Numbered from the stretch's first letter, positions 1-8,186 are shown. The stretch is 64,000 nucleotides of DNA from Anaerolineales bacterium (GCA_015075185.1 JABTUW010000004.1:186001-250000), one strand, 5' to 3'. Numbers and translations: made by a program. The notes: generated by a model not told the origin, from the letters alone.

Positions 1-863
1 TCCTTTTGGATTTCGGCGGTGATCGGGCCCCGCGAACCGCTGCCAATGGTCACGCCGTCCACGCTGCGGATGGGGGTAATCTCGGCAGCCGTACCGGTGA
101 AGAAAAGTTCGTCGGCGATGTAGAGCATTTCGCGCGGAATTTGCTGTTCGATGACCGGGTAGCCTTTTTCTGCGGCCAGGGTGATGGCAAAATTGCGGGT
201 AATGCCGGTCAAAATCGAGTTGCCCACCGGCGGAGTGTAAATTTTGCCATCCATCACTACAAATATATTCTCGCCGCTGCCCTCGCTGACGTACCCCTGC
301 ACATCCAGCACGATGCCCTCGATGTAGCCATGGCGTTTGGCTTCCATGACCACCATCTGCGAATTGATGTAGTTGCCGCCCACTTTGGCCATAGCCGGGT
401 GGGTATCGGGAGCCATGCGCCGCCAACTGCTCACGGCCACGTCCACGCCTTTTTCAATGGCATCGGCGCCCAGGTAGGCGCCCCATTCCCAGGTGGCGAT
501 GATGGTTTCGATGGGGCAGTTGCGCGGGTCTACTCCCAATACCTCGTAACCGCGAAACACCAGGGGGCGAATGTAGCAGGCATTGTGCTTGTTGGCGGCG
601 ACTGTGTCTACAATGGCCTGGCTCAACTCTGCCTCGGTGTAGGGCAGGGGTGTCATATTGATGATTTTGCAGCTATTGAACAGCCGTTTGACGTGGGGTT
701 TCAGGCCCAGCACCGCCGGACCTGCCGGCGTTTGATAAGCCCGGATGCCCTCAAAGACACTGGTACCGTAATGAAGCACATGGGACAAAACGTGAATTTT
801 GGCTTCATCCCATGGCACAAATTTGCCATTGAACCAGATAAATTCGGATTTTGGTAGAGCCAT
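1..863 (-). CDS. ilvE: Branched-chain amino acid aminotransferase, 5' part (3' end outside window)
   Basis: Class IV PLP-dependent aminotransferase that transfers amino groups between glutamate and the oxo-acids of Leu, Ile and Val in the cytoplasm. Reading the minus strand from ATG at 863 gives about 287 residues beginning MALPKSEFIWFNGKFVPW. Family hallmarks are the YGTSVFEGIRAY segment (about residues 32-43), the catalytic lysine K160 inside MAKVGGNYINSQ, and the SEGSGENIFVV and GITRNFAI segments of the PLP site. The gene runs off the left edge, so only the last few tens of residues of a typical 300-310 aa protein are missing. An AGAGAGG stretch about 8-10 nt upstream can act as ribosome binding site. 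D-amino-acid aminotransferase or ADC lyase are less likely because the EGIRAY and GGNY motifs are those of IlvE. Confidence 0.93.
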   Translation of the reverse strand, partial: MALPKSEFIWFNGKFVPWDEAKIHVLSHVLHYGTSVFEGIRAYQTPAGPAVLGLKPHVKRLFNSCKIINMTPLPYTEAELSQAIVDTVAANKHNACYIRPLVFRGYEVLGVDPRNCPIETIIATWEWGAYLGADAIEKGVDVAVSSWRRMAPDTHPAMAKVGGNYINSQMVVMEAKRHGYIEGIVLDVQGYVSEGSGENIFVVMDGKIYTPPVGNSILTGITRNFAITLAAEKGYPVIEQQIPREMLYIADELFFTGTAAEITPIRSVDGVTIGSGSRGPITAEIQK

Positions 864-1069
864 GACCTGAGACCTCTCTTTTAAGCGAATTTTTGGGCAT
901 TTTACCGAAGAATCAGCGAAGGGGCAAGAAGATAGAGGATAGTAGATAGTAGATGGAAGATTAGCCGAACAATTTTTCCTGGTAAAACAAAAACCCTCCA
1001 CAAATCTGAGTAGAGGGTTACATTTCATTGACAATTAGTTATTGGAAGTTGACTATTGACAATTCTGAG

Positions 1070-1142
<73 letters not shown>

Positions 1143-1156
1143 AAGGTTAGTATTTA

Positions 1157-1230
1157 AGTAATCAGTAACCAGTAGTCAGTAGCCAAAAACCAGCCATTTC
1201 TGATTACTGACTACTGAATTCTGACGACTG
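1157..1230. repeat. Degenerate heptad repeat forming an inverted repeat between the two tRNAs
   Basis: Left arm (1157-1184) is a run of near-heptads AGTAATC, AGTAACC, AGTAGTC, AGTAGCC; the right arm (1201-1230) carries the complementary series (TGATTACTGACTACTGA and a diverged tail). Together they can form a stem-loop of over 20 bp. The type resembles the short tandemly repeated repetitive sequences described in filamentous cyanobacteria; that likeness is by pattern only. Confidence 0.8.
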
Positions 1231-1232
1231 CC

Positions 1233-1308
1233 TGGTGGAGCTGAGGGGATTCGAACCCCTGGCCTCGACAGTGCGATTGTCGCGCTCTCCCAGCTGAGCT
1301 ACAGCCCC
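1233..1308 (-). tRNA. tRNA-Ala (anticodon CGC)
   Basis: Minus-strand cloverleaf with acceptor GGGGCTG/CAGCTCC (again with G3-U70), D-arm AGCTCAGCTGGGAGAGC, anticodon stem CGACA/TGTCG with loop ATCGCAC, and a canonical GGTTCGAATCC T-arm. The anticodon is CGC. Unlike its neighbour the 3' CCA is encoded (1233-1235). The two genes share the acceptor arm and much of the D-arm but differ in the anticodon arm. Confidence 0.97.
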
Positions 1309-1359
1309 GCAGCAACGATGAAAAGTATACTCAGGTGCGATGATTTGTCAAAAAAGAGG

Positions 1360-1452
1360 ATAGAGAGATGGAGGTTGGAAGAATGGAAGGCTGGAAGGTT
1401 GGGTTGGAGAATGAGCGGTATTCCAATCCTCCAATCCTCCAGTCCTCCACTT
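1360..1452. repeat. Purine/pyrimidine 8-mer repeat with inverted arms
   Basis: About 1366-1410 repeats GGAAGAAT, GGAAGGCT, GGAAGGTT and is followed at 1421-1450 by CCAATCCT, CCAATCCT, CCAGTCCT, the complementary type. It fills the gap between the moaA stop and the tRNA-Ala(CGC) and can fold into a long imperfect hairpin. A similar repeat lies at about 7586-7640. Confidence 0.75.
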
Positions 1453-1455
1453 TCT

Positions 1456-2436
1456 TCACCCGCCAATCTGGCTCATGGTCCGGTTTTCGGCAAACTGGCC
1501 GTTCCGCAACTGATGGCCGACCGGCTTGGCCTGGATGGCCCGCTGAAACAGAGCCACCAAATCCTGGTGGGTTCCGCCGCCGCGTAGCGTCTCCCGAAAG
1601 TCAAGCTCCCCATCTACCAGCAGGCACATGCGCAGGCGGCCATCAGAGGTCAGGCGCATGCGGTTGCAATCGTCGCAGTAGGGATTGCTGACCGGGCTGA
1701 TGAAGCCAACCGTCCCCAACGAGCCGGCCAGCCGGTAGACTCGTGCTTCGCCGTCCAGGTGGCCGTTGTTAATCGGGAAAAGTGGCCCCAGCTCGGCTTC
1801 AATCCGACTTTTGACCTCGTCACTGGAAACATAGTGCTCAAGCTGGATTTCGGTGGGGCCGGCGAAGGGCATCAACTCGATGAAGCGGATCTGCCAGGAT
1901 TTCTCCAGCGTGAGTCGGGCCAGTTCAACGGCGGCATCATCGTTATAACCACGGGTAATGACGGCATTGAGTTTAAGCGGGGTGAGACCCACTTTTTCAG
2001 CCGCCTCAATCCCGGCCCAGGCCTTGTCGAAGGTAGCCAGCCGCATGATTTTGGCAATACTCTCTCTGTTCAGAGAGTCAACGTGAATATTGACCCGCTT
2101 CAGCCCGGCGTCGACCAGCTCCTGGGCCAGATACGGCAAGCGGTAGCCGTTGGTCGTCATCACCAGTTCCTCAACCCCTTCAATACGAGCCAGCCGCCGC
2201 ACAATTTCGACAATATCCTGGCGCAGTGTCGGTTCGCCGCCGGTCAGCCGAACTTTCTTAAAGCCAACATCTACGGCTGCCCGCACCACTTTTTCCAATT
2301 CTGCCGCCGTCAGGAGTTCCGGGGTGGGGATAAAACTCAAGCCATGCATCGGCATGCAGTAAACGCAGCGCAAATTGCAGCGGTCGGTCAGGGAAAGGCG
2401 TAAATAATTTATCTCGCGGCCATAACTATCTTTCAC
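1456..2436 (-). CDS. moaA: GTP 3',8-cyclase MoaA
   Basis: Radical SAM enzyme that, with MoaC, converts GTP to cyclic pyranopterin monophosphate, the first step of molybdenum cofactor synthesis. At 326 aa it has normal length. The N-terminal radical-SAM cluster ligands are C20, C24 and C27 (CNLRCVYC), followed by the SAM motif RLTGGEPTLR. The C-terminal second 4Fe-4S cluster is bound by CDDC and a later Cys in GRLRMC. The protein ends in the Gly-Gly required for catalysis in MoaA. Translation starts at GTG (2436-2434) behind AAGGAGAAG; no better ATG is present. No other mo genes adjoin, so it is likely monocistronic here. Confidence 0.95.
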   Translation of the reverse strand: MKDSYGREINYLRLSLTDRCNLRCVYCMPMHGLSFIPTPELLTAAELEKVVRAAVDVGFKKVRLTGGEPTLRQDIVEIVRRLARIEGVEELVMTTNGYRLPYLAQELVDAGLKRVNIHVDSLNRESIAKIMRLATFDKAWAGIEAAEKVGLTPLKLNAVITRGYNDDAAVELARLTLEKSWQIRFIELMPFAGPTEIQLEHYVSSDEVKSRIEAELGPLFPINNGHLDGEARVYRLAGSLGTVGFISPVSNPYCDDCNRMRLTSDGRLRMCLLVDGELDFRETLRGGGTHQDLVALFQRAIQAKPVGHQLRNGQFAENRTMSQIGG

Positions 2437-2725
2437 GCGGCTTCTTCTCCTTGGAGAATAGTAGTCAGCAGCCAGATAACCAGAATTGTTGGTTGTTACC
2501 TGCGACCCTGCTACCTTATTTGTACACTGATTTAACTGATCGGAGTAGTGACAAAAGGCTTGGATTATCAGCGATTTGTCATCTCTCGCCCCCTACTCGT
2601 CAGGGGCGATATGCTATTATAGCATAACCCTGTTGATTAAAAAACCGGTCAGTAGGTCCCGGTTATGCTTATAATCCTTAACCGTATTTTTTCAATCAGG
2701 GCATGTATGATACAATAGGCCGCAA

Positions 2726-3367
2726 TCAGCGCGGCTCCAAAATCAACTCAATCGGTCTGGAAATACGATAAGTGCAGTGCTCGTCGGCGGTGCTCAGGCA
2801 GGCGATGCGGGTTGGGTTTGTGTCAAGCATTGAGCTGATAATTTGCTTGTCAAGCAGACAAACTTCGGCGTGGTCTTTGGCAACCTGGCGATAAGGGCAG
2901 GAATAGGCGTGGATCATATAGCCGTTTTCTTTCGCCTCCCAATCTACCACAAAGCCTTTCGTTGACAAAAAAGCGACGACCTCATCCAACCGCTCCTCAA
3001 AGGTTTGGTTATCTTTGGGAGCTGGAGCTTCACTGGCTAAACGGTGAGCAATATTGTTAAAAATCTGCCTCACCCCATCCCGGCCCAATTGCTGGGTTAA
3101 CTCGACCAGCAGATAGTCGGTTAAACCGAAATAATCTTCGGGGAAAAGCTCGTCGGCCGCTTTGGTGAGCTGGTAGACCTGGGAGGGACGGCCCGGCCCG
3201 CTTTGGCGGCGAATAGCCGAAGAAGCAATTAGGTTTTCAGCTTGCAGCACGTTAAGATGATGCCGCACCGCCATAGGGGTTAGGCTCACAGTTGCGGCTA
3301 ATTCCTCAACGGTAGCATGCCCCTTTTCTTTGAGAAATTCGATGATCTGCTGCCGGGTTGCTTGCAT
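2726..3367 (-). CDS. HTH transcriptional regulator with C-terminal four-Cys motif (COG2345/SufR-like)
   Basis: A 213-residue regulator: N-terminal winged helix (ATVEELAATVSLTPMAVRHH, then the wing RRQSGPGRPSQVY) and a C-terminal sensor domain with the pattern C-x12-C-x19-C-x7-C (SCPYRQ..., EVCLLD, ACLST, HCTYRI). Families with this layout (SufR and COG2345 proteins) are thought to bind an iron-sulfur cluster or metal there. I take ATG at 3367 as start. The longer frame to GTG at 3445 would begin inside a repeat and add 26 non-conserved residues. It is divergent from nuoBCD, with a promoter and dyad between, so control of the nuo genes or of itself is plausible but unproven. Confidence 0.82.
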   Translation of the reverse strand: MQATRQQIIEFLKEKGHATVEELAATVSLTPMAVRHHLNVLQAENLIASSAIRRQSGPGRPSQVYQLTKAADELFPEDYFGLTDYLLVELTQQLGRDGVRQIFNNIAHRLASEAPAPKDNQTFEERLDEVVAFLSTKGFVVDWEAKENGYMIHAYSCPYRQVAKDHAEVCLLDKQIISSMLDTNPTRIACLSTADEHCTYRISRPIELILEPR

Positions 3368-3404
3368 GGATAGTTCTTCAGCGATAATAGCGTCTAAACG
3401 TGTT

Positions 3405-3447
3405 GCGTGGTGCGTGTTCAGTAGAATAAACGGAACACACCCCACGC
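3405..3447. repeat. Inverted repeat (15-bp arms, 13-nt spacer)
   Basis: GCGTGGTGCGTGTTC (3405-3419) faces GAACACACCCCACGC (3433-3447), 13 of 15 positions pairing. It lies in the leader of the HTH regulator and belongs to the same class of degenerate repeats as the GTGATGCGT runs at 20430. Confidence 0.8.
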
Positions 3448-3528
3448 AGTTTGATCAATAACTTTGTTGGAGTTACCTTATCAATTAGGGCAATTATACC
3501 ACAGTGTCATTTTGAAATCAATTTTTAT

Positions 3529-3544
3529 TATAATAGATATTATA
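3529..3544. promoter_or_regulatory. AT-rich perfect dyad, candidate operator
   Basis: TATAATA-GA-TATTATA is a perfect 7-bp-arm dyad, 18 bp upstream of the -35 box of the nuo promoter, in the divergent regulator/nuo intergenic space. The HTH regulator next door is the obvious candidate ligand; no binding consensus is known to me for it, and AT-rich dyads also arise by chance. Confidence 0.4.
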
Positions 3545-3561
3545 TTTATTATCAAAAATAA

Positions 3562-3591
3562 TTGACAAAGCTTGGGCCGCTGTGGTATAGT
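3562..3591 (+). promoter_or_regulatory. Sigma-70-type promoter for nuoBCD
   Basis: TTGACA (3562-3567), an 18-bp spacer, then TATAGT (3586-3591). The start codon follows 114 bp downstream, after a block of degenerate repeats and a GGAGGAAAA ribosome binding site. Confidence 0.7.
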
Positions 3592-3615
3592 TCTGTGTGA
3601 AAAAAGGGACAAAAA

Positions 3616-3679
3616 TAGTAACCAGTGATTAGTGGTCAGTAAACAGTCTGATAACTGGTAACTGATAACTATTTACTAT
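3616..3679. repeat. Degenerate heptad repeat in the nuo leader
   Basis: AGTAACCAGTGATTAGTGGTCAGT is followed by the complementary series ACTGGTAACTGATAACTA, giving an imperfect inverted repeat. It falls between the promoter and the ribosome binding site of nuoBCD and would lie in the mRNA leader. Confidence 0.75.
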
Positions 3680-3705
3680 TCTTTGCAGGAGGAAAAGCGT
3701 CGAAG

Positions 3706-6183
3706 ATGACTGTAGAAGCACGACCGATTGCTGACGAAGAAGAGATCGAAATTCCTGATGAATTAAAGTCAAATATATTTTTGAGCAAGCTGGACAGTCT
3801 CTACAACTGGGGCCGGGCTTATTCTTTGTGGCCCCTCACCTTTGGATTGGCTTGCTGCGCCATTGAGATGATTGCGACGGGCGCAGCGCGCTATGACCAG
3901 GATCGCTTTGGCGCAGCGCTGTATCGAGCCAGCCCGCGTCAGGCCGATTTTATGATTGTCTCGGGCACGGTGACCAAGAAGATGGTGCCGCAGATTGTGC
4001 GCATCTACAATCAGATGCCGGAGCCGAAGTACGTCATCAGTATGGGTGCTTGCGCCACCGGCGGCGGCCCCTTCAAAGAAGGGTACAACGTGGTTTCAGG
4101 CATTGATAAATATATTCCGGTTGACGTTTATGTGCCCGGTTGCCCGCCCACCCCGCAAGCCCTGCTGAATGGCCTTATTAAGCTGCAAGAAAAGATCAAA
4201 GGTCAGTCTATCAAAACTGTGCCCTGGTATCGCAAAGACGAGGAGATGGGCGCTATTCCTCTTCCCCTGCTCGGTCCGGATATTATTGATCCGCGCCAAC
4301 TGCCCTTGATTAAGGAAACCCTGAAGAAAGCTCACCAGCAGGGGACAGCTCAGGTGGTTGATACAGGCCCCAAGCCGCGCCCCAAACGGGTGGTCAAGCC
4401 GCCCAAGGTACCCACGTGGGATACCACCCCCACCGAGCGAGCGACGGCCCTGGCCAACACCATTAACGAAGGCTTGCAGGCTCAGGCCGTTACCCCCGAA
4501 GCCGATACGCTCATTGTGGCCCCGGAGCATTTAGTCGCCTTTGGGCAATATGTGCGCGACCAGTTGCACTATGAATTGCTCAGCAACGTGACCGGGGTAG
4601 ATTATCTGGGTCGTGATCCCGGCGAACGCTTTGAGGTGGTCTATCACGTCTACAGCATCAGCCAGCCCGACAAGCCGGTGCTGGTGTTCAAGGCCAGAAC
4701 GCCTGAGTCCAATCCCGTGCTGCCTTCGCTCTATGGTGTTTGGAAGACCTGCTATTTGCAGGAGCGTGAAGTTTACGACCTGTACGGCATTACCTTTACC
4801 GGCCACCCGAATATGAAGCGGATTCTGCTGTGGGATGATTTCTACGGCCACCCGATGCGCAAGGATTATGAAGAAGCCTACTACGAGGAGCCGGTCAAAC
4901 CCTTCACCAGCCGCTGGCCCGGCGGTCATCACGAGCGGATCGAGGAACACAATCCCTTTGGCCACAATGTGGTTTATCCCAAAGATTGGGACGTGGACAA
5001 GTGGGTTCCGGATAAGTTTGAAGATAACTTGGAACACATCATCGAAGCTCGCGATGTTAAGGATACCAGCGATTTTGACAGTGATCGTATCGTCATCAAC
5101 CTGGGGCCGCACCATCCCAGCACCCACGGCGTCTTCCGCATGGTCGTTACCCTGGAAGGCGAGACGATTGTGGACCTGGAGCCGGTGTTAGGTTACCTGC
5201 ACCGCAACCACGAAAAAATCGGTGAGCGCAACGGCTGGCTCATGAATATGCCCTTCACCGACCGGCTCGACTACTTCAACTCGATGCAGAACAACCTGGG
5301 CTATGCCCTGGCGGTCGAAAAGCTGGCCGAAATCCCGGTGCCGGAGCGAGCTGAGTATATTCGGGTGATTATGGCCGAGATGAACCGCGTTTTCAGCCAC
5401 ATCTCGCTGCTGGGCTTTTTGATGAACGACCTGGGCGCGCTGGCCACCCCCCTGTTTTATGCGTTTGAAACACGCGAGCGGGTTCTTGACCTGTTTGAAG
5501 AGGCCAGCGGTTCACGCATGATGTGCAACTACATGCGCTTCGGCGGGGTGGCCTATGATATCAGCGATGATTGGCTGAAACGAGCGCAGGCAGTTACCGA
5601 CAACATGGCCCGTTCGCTCGATGAGTTTGACGGGCTGGTTACCGGCAATGAAATTGTGCTGTCACGAACCAAAGATGTCGGTTATCTCTCGGCGGAAGAA
5701 CTCATTAGCCACGGCGTCACCGGTCCTATGCTCCGCGCCGCCGGGGTCAAGTACGACATCCGCAAAGTGGAGCCGTACAGCATCTATGATCGCTTCGATT
5801 TCGATATCCCCACCCAACCCGACAGCGATGTGTTTTGCCGTTTCTACCAGCGCATTCTCGAAGCACGGGAGAGCCTAAAAATCTTGGATCAGGCGTTCAA
5901 GGGAATTAAAGATACGCAGCCCGGCGACATTTTGGGGGGCAAGGCTTCATATACTATTCGCGTTCCGGCCGGTGAAGCTTATGCCCGCACTGAGCACTCC
6001 AAAGGTGAATTGGGCTATTATATCGTCAGTAATGGCTCCGGCAACCCGTGGCGATATCGGGTGCGCTCGCCTTCTTACATCAACCTCAATGCCCTGGCCG
6101 ATATGTGCAAGGGCGGCAAAGTGGCCGATACGATTGTTACCCTGGGCGCTATTGACATTGTTTTAGGGGAGGTAGACCGCTAA
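3706..6183 (+). CDS. nuoBCD: NADH-quinone oxidoreductase subunits B, C and D fused in one polypeptide
   Basis: Peripheral-arm protein of respiratory complex I (825 aa) uniting three normally separate subunits. Residues about 20-165 are NuoB, with the four ligands of cluster N2 all present: C50 and C51 (LACCAIEM), C116 (GACATGG) and C146 (VPGCPPTP). A Pro/Lys-rich linker spans about 210-245. Residues about 255-400 are NuoC, ending in REVYDLYGI and GHPMRKDY. Residues about 460-825 are NuoD, starting LGPHHPSTHGVFR, with LGYLHRNHEKIGE of the quinone site. NuoCD fusions are common in enterobacteria; BCD fusions exist in a few lineages. No nuoA, E, F, G, H or J-N lies in the window, so the rest of the complex must be elsewhere. 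The stop overlaps the nuoI start by one base. Confidence 0.95.
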   Translation: MTVEARPIADEEEIEIPDELKSNIFLSKLDSLYNWGRAYSLWPLTFGLACCAIEMIATGAARYDQDRFGAALYRASPRQADFMIVSGTVTKKMVPQIVRIYNQMPEPKYVISMGACATGGGPFKEGYNVVSGIDKYIPVDVYVPGCPPTPQALLNGLIKLQEKIKGQSIKTVPWYRKDEEMGAIPLPLLGPDIIDPRQLPLIKETLKKAHQQGTAQVVDTGPKPRPKRVVKPPKVPTWDTTPTERATALANTINEGLQAQAVTPEADTLIVAPEHLVAFGQYVRDQLHYELLSNVTGVDYLGRDPGERFEVVYHVYSISQPDKPVLVFKARTPESNPVLPSLYGVWKTCYLQEREVYDLYGITFTGHPNMKRILLWDDFYGHPMRKDYEEAYYEEPVKPFTSRWPGGHHERIEEHNPFGHNVVYPKDWDVDKWVPDKFEDNLEHIIEARDVKDTSDFDSDRIVINLGPHHPSTHGVFRMVVTLEGETIVDLEPVLGYLHRNHEKIGERNGWLMNMPFTDRLDYFNSMQNNLGYALAVEKLAEIPVPERAEYIRVIMAEMNRVFSHISLLGFLMNDLGALATPLFYAFETRERVLDLFEEASGSRMMCNYMRFGGVAYDISDDWLKRAQAVTDNMARSLDEFDGLVTGNEIVLSRTKDVGYLSAEELISHGVTGPMLRAAGVKYDIRKVEPYSIYDRFDFDIPTQPDSDVFCRFYQRILEARESLKILDQAFKGIKDTQPGDILGGKASYTIRVPAGEAYARTEHSKGELGYYIVSNGSGNPWRYRVRSPSYINLNALADMCKGGKVADTIVTLGAIDIVLGEVDR

Positions 6184-7502
6184 TGTTTGGCTTAGGCGTT
6201 GTCAAAGGTTTGGGCATTACCCTTAAACATTTTATTGACACCTATGTAGACGATATAAAGTACTTCTATTTCCCCAGCAGCGCCACCAGCGCCGAAGCCT
6301 TCGCCCGGCGGCAGGGGCCGGAAGGCCGGGGCATCTTTACCGTCGAATATCCAGAAATGAAGCTGCAAACGCCGGAGAATTTCCGCTTTTTGCCCTTCCT
6401 GGTGACGGATTATGACGTACCCCAAGATAGCCCCGGCTATGATCGGGCTGCGGCCCTGGAGCAAAACCGCTGCACCAGTTGCGGTATTTGCGCCAAGGTC
6501 TGCCCGCCGCAGTGCATCTGGATTGTCCGCACCGACGACCCCAAAACCGGCAAGCCCATCCCGCAGCCGGCCGAGTTTTACATTGATACCGATATTTGTA
6601 TGAACTGCGGCTACTGCGCCGAGTTTTGCCCCTTCGATGCCATCAAAATGGATCACGATTTTGAATTGGCCGACTACGAACGGGAGGTCGGCCACATTCA
6701 CGACCTGGACCGGCTGCTCAAGCCGATCAGCTACTATGCCGCCATCCGGCCTAACTGGAACGCCAAAGAGGAAGCGGCTCGCCGCGCCGCCGAAGAGGAA
6801 AAAGAGCGCAAAGCGGCTGAAAAAGCTGCTGCGGCTGCTGCGCCTAAAGCCGCCCCCGCACCCACTGCGGAAGTGACCACTGCAGGAGCCACGGATCAAG
6901 CTGCCGCCGCCCCGGTCAAACGCTCGCCCGAAGAAATTAAGGCGATGCGCGAAGCCATGATGGCTAAAAAGCAGCAAAAAGCCGCCGGGGGCGAAGCTTC
7001 AGGGGGTGAGGCCGAAGCTGCCGCCCACGCGGAAGTAAAAGCCGGTGATGGCAATGGGACAGAGTCGGCCGAGGCTAAACCCAAGCGTACACCCGAAGAA
7101 ATCAAAGCGCAACGTGAGGCAATGATGGCGAAACGGGCGCAGCGAGCGCTGGGGGGCGCAGTTGAGTCTGAGCCTGAGGCCAAGGCTGAGCCGGTGGAAG
7201 CTCAAGCCGAGTCCCGCCCGCCAGTTCAGGCCCAGGCGCCAACAGCGCCGGATGATCTAAAAGTCATTGAAGGGATTGGCCCGAGGATTGCCGCGCTGCT
7301 CCAGTCGGCGGGCATTACGACCTTTGCCCAACTGGCCCAAACCGAGGTGAGCCGCTTGGAGCAACTGCTGGTGGAGGCAAACCTGCGCCGTCTGGCCGAC
7401 CCGGCCACCTGGCCGGAGCAAGCCAGACTGGCGGCTGCGGGGGATTGGGAGGCTTTTAAGGCACTGACCGATCAGCTCAAAGGGGGCCGGCGGGTAGAGT
7501 AG
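6183..7502 (+). CDS. nuoI: NADH-quinone oxidoreductase subunit I with Ala-rich tail and C-terminal helix-hairpin-helix domain
   Basis: The N-terminal 190 residues are a NuoI ferredoxin-like subunit carrying clusters N6a and N6b: C97, C100, C103, C107 and C139, C142, C145, C149, both in CxxCxxCxxxCP form. Normal NuoI stops near residue 160-220. Here a Lys/Glu/Ala-rich helix (about 190-230) leads into two copies of a motif, KRSPEEIKAMREAMMAKK and KRTPEEIKAQREAMMAKR (about 247-320), then a Pro/Ala linker and a domain starting DDLKVIEGIGPRIAALL (about 353-439). The last is a helix-hairpin-helix fold of the kind seen fused to ribosomal L21 or NADH dehydrogenase subunits. What it binds in this setting is unknown. 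TAATG overlap shows translational coupling to nuoBCD. Confidence 0.92.
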   Translation: MFGLGVVKGLGITLKHFIDTYVDDIKYFYFPSSATSAEAFARRQGPEGRGIFTVEYPEMKLQTPENFRFLPFLVTDYDVPQDSPGYDRAAALEQNRCTSCGICAKVCPPQCIWIVRTDDPKTGKPIPQPAEFYIDTDICMNCGYCAEFCPFDAIKMDHDFELADYEREVGHIHDLDRLLKPISYYAAIRPNWNAKEEAARRAAEEEKERKAAEKAAAAAAPKAAPAPTAEVTTAGATDQAAAAPVKRSPEEIKAMREAMMAKKQQKAAGGEASGGEAEAAAHAEVKAGDGNGTESAEAKPKRTPEEIKAQREAMMAKRAQRALGGAVESEPEAKAEPVEAQAESRPPVQAQAPTAPDDLKVIEGIGPRIAALLQSAGITTFAQLAQTEVSRLEQLLVEANLRRLADPATWPEQARLAAAGDWEAFKALTDQLKGGRRVE

Positions 7503-7505
7503 GTC

Positions 7506-7650
7506 CACAGACACTTGCGCCTGCACGGAGCCGAAGGCCCCCTATGGGCAAGTGCAGGTGTAGACACAGATAGACACAGATAATTCTTGGGAGGATGATG
7601 AAAGGAAATTTGCCATTCTTCCATCCTTCCAATCTTCCGATTTTACCAGG
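7506..7650. repeat. Cluster of short degenerate repeats downstream of nuoI
   Basis: Holds ACTTGCGCCTGCAC facing GCAAGTGCAGGTG, a doubled TAGACACAGA, and a GGAGGATG/CCATCCTTCC purine-pyrimidine inverted repeat like that at 1360-1452. I see no gene here. Confidence 0.65.
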
Positions 7651-7662
7651 GGAGGAGCTCTG

Positions 7663-8136
7663 ATGCTGACTTATATTGCTTTGGCAGTGGGCCTGATTGG
7701 TATTTTCATCGCCTGGCGGGCGAACCGCAAAAACAGCGAGTTGCAGGAAAGAATTGCCCAGGTCAACAGCCGGGTTTACAACCTGCGGCGAGAGATGCAG
7801 GAGAGCCAGGAAAAGGCCGAGCAGGAATTGATGGCTTTGAAGTTTCAACTGTTGAAAACTCAGGGAGAGTTGAAAGTTACGCCGGAGATGAAGATGAATG
7901 AGATTGTCGCCATTCATCCCCAGGCCCAACAGGTGCTGGCCGGTTTTCATCTCGGCGGCTGCTCCAGTTGTTCGTTTGACCCGCGCCAATCGTTGAGTGA
8001 GGTTGCTGCCGTCAATGGTCGCGATATCAACCCGATTCTGGTGGCGCTCAACTCGTTGGTCGCTGAAAGCAGCAACGATAATGGCCTCGTTTCTCCTGAA
8101 AGATTGAAAACTCCTAACATTCAACTGCATTTTTGA
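7663..8136 (+). CDS. Membrane-anchored coiled-coil protein with DUF1858-like CxxC redox domain
   Basis: A 157-residue protein. Residues 1-19 form one transmembrane helix (LTYIALAVGLIGIFIAWRA), 22-70 are a charged coiled coil, and 74-130 resemble DUF1858, the disulfide domain found next to hybrid cluster proteins: MKMNEIVAIHPQAQQVL, then C100-S-S-C103, then QSLSEVAAVNG. The cysteine pair suggests a thiol redox or metal role at the inner face of the membrane. A strong GGGGAGGAG ribosome binding site precedes the ATG. It sits 160 nt behind nuoI in the same direction, so a link to the respiratory chain is possible but not shown. Confidence 0.75.
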   Translation: MLTYIALAVGLIGIFIAWRANRKNSELQERIAQVNSRVYNLRREMQESQEKAEQELMALKFQLLKTQGELKVTPEMKMNEIVAIHPQAQQVLAGFHLGGCSSCSFDPRQSLSEVAAVNGRDINPILVALNSLVAESSNDNGLVSPERLKTPNIQLHF

Positions 8137-8157
8137 GCTATTTTAAGTTTTCCTCTC

Positions 8158-8186
8158 TTGACATTCGTTTCAAAAGATGTTAATAT
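8158..8186 (+). promoter_or_regulatory. Promoter of the arsenic operon
   Basis: TTGACA (8158-8163), 17-bp spacer, TAATAT (8181-8186). The -10 box overlaps the ArsR-type operator, so repressor binding would block polymerase. Confidence 0.8.

Noticed and set aside
6..857. Plus-strand open frame of 283 codons at the left edge
   Set aside because: The opposite strand encodes a clear IlvE with its catalytic lysine; the plus frame is its shadow.
2437..2725. Moco riboswitch upstream of moaA
   Set aside because: I could not make out the conserved helices by eye; only a short CGCCCC/GGGGCG stem is visible near 2587-2609.
1157..3679. Short repeats as a CRISPR array
   Set aside because: Units are 7-8 bp, degenerate and contiguous, with no unique spacers, and no cas gene is in the window.
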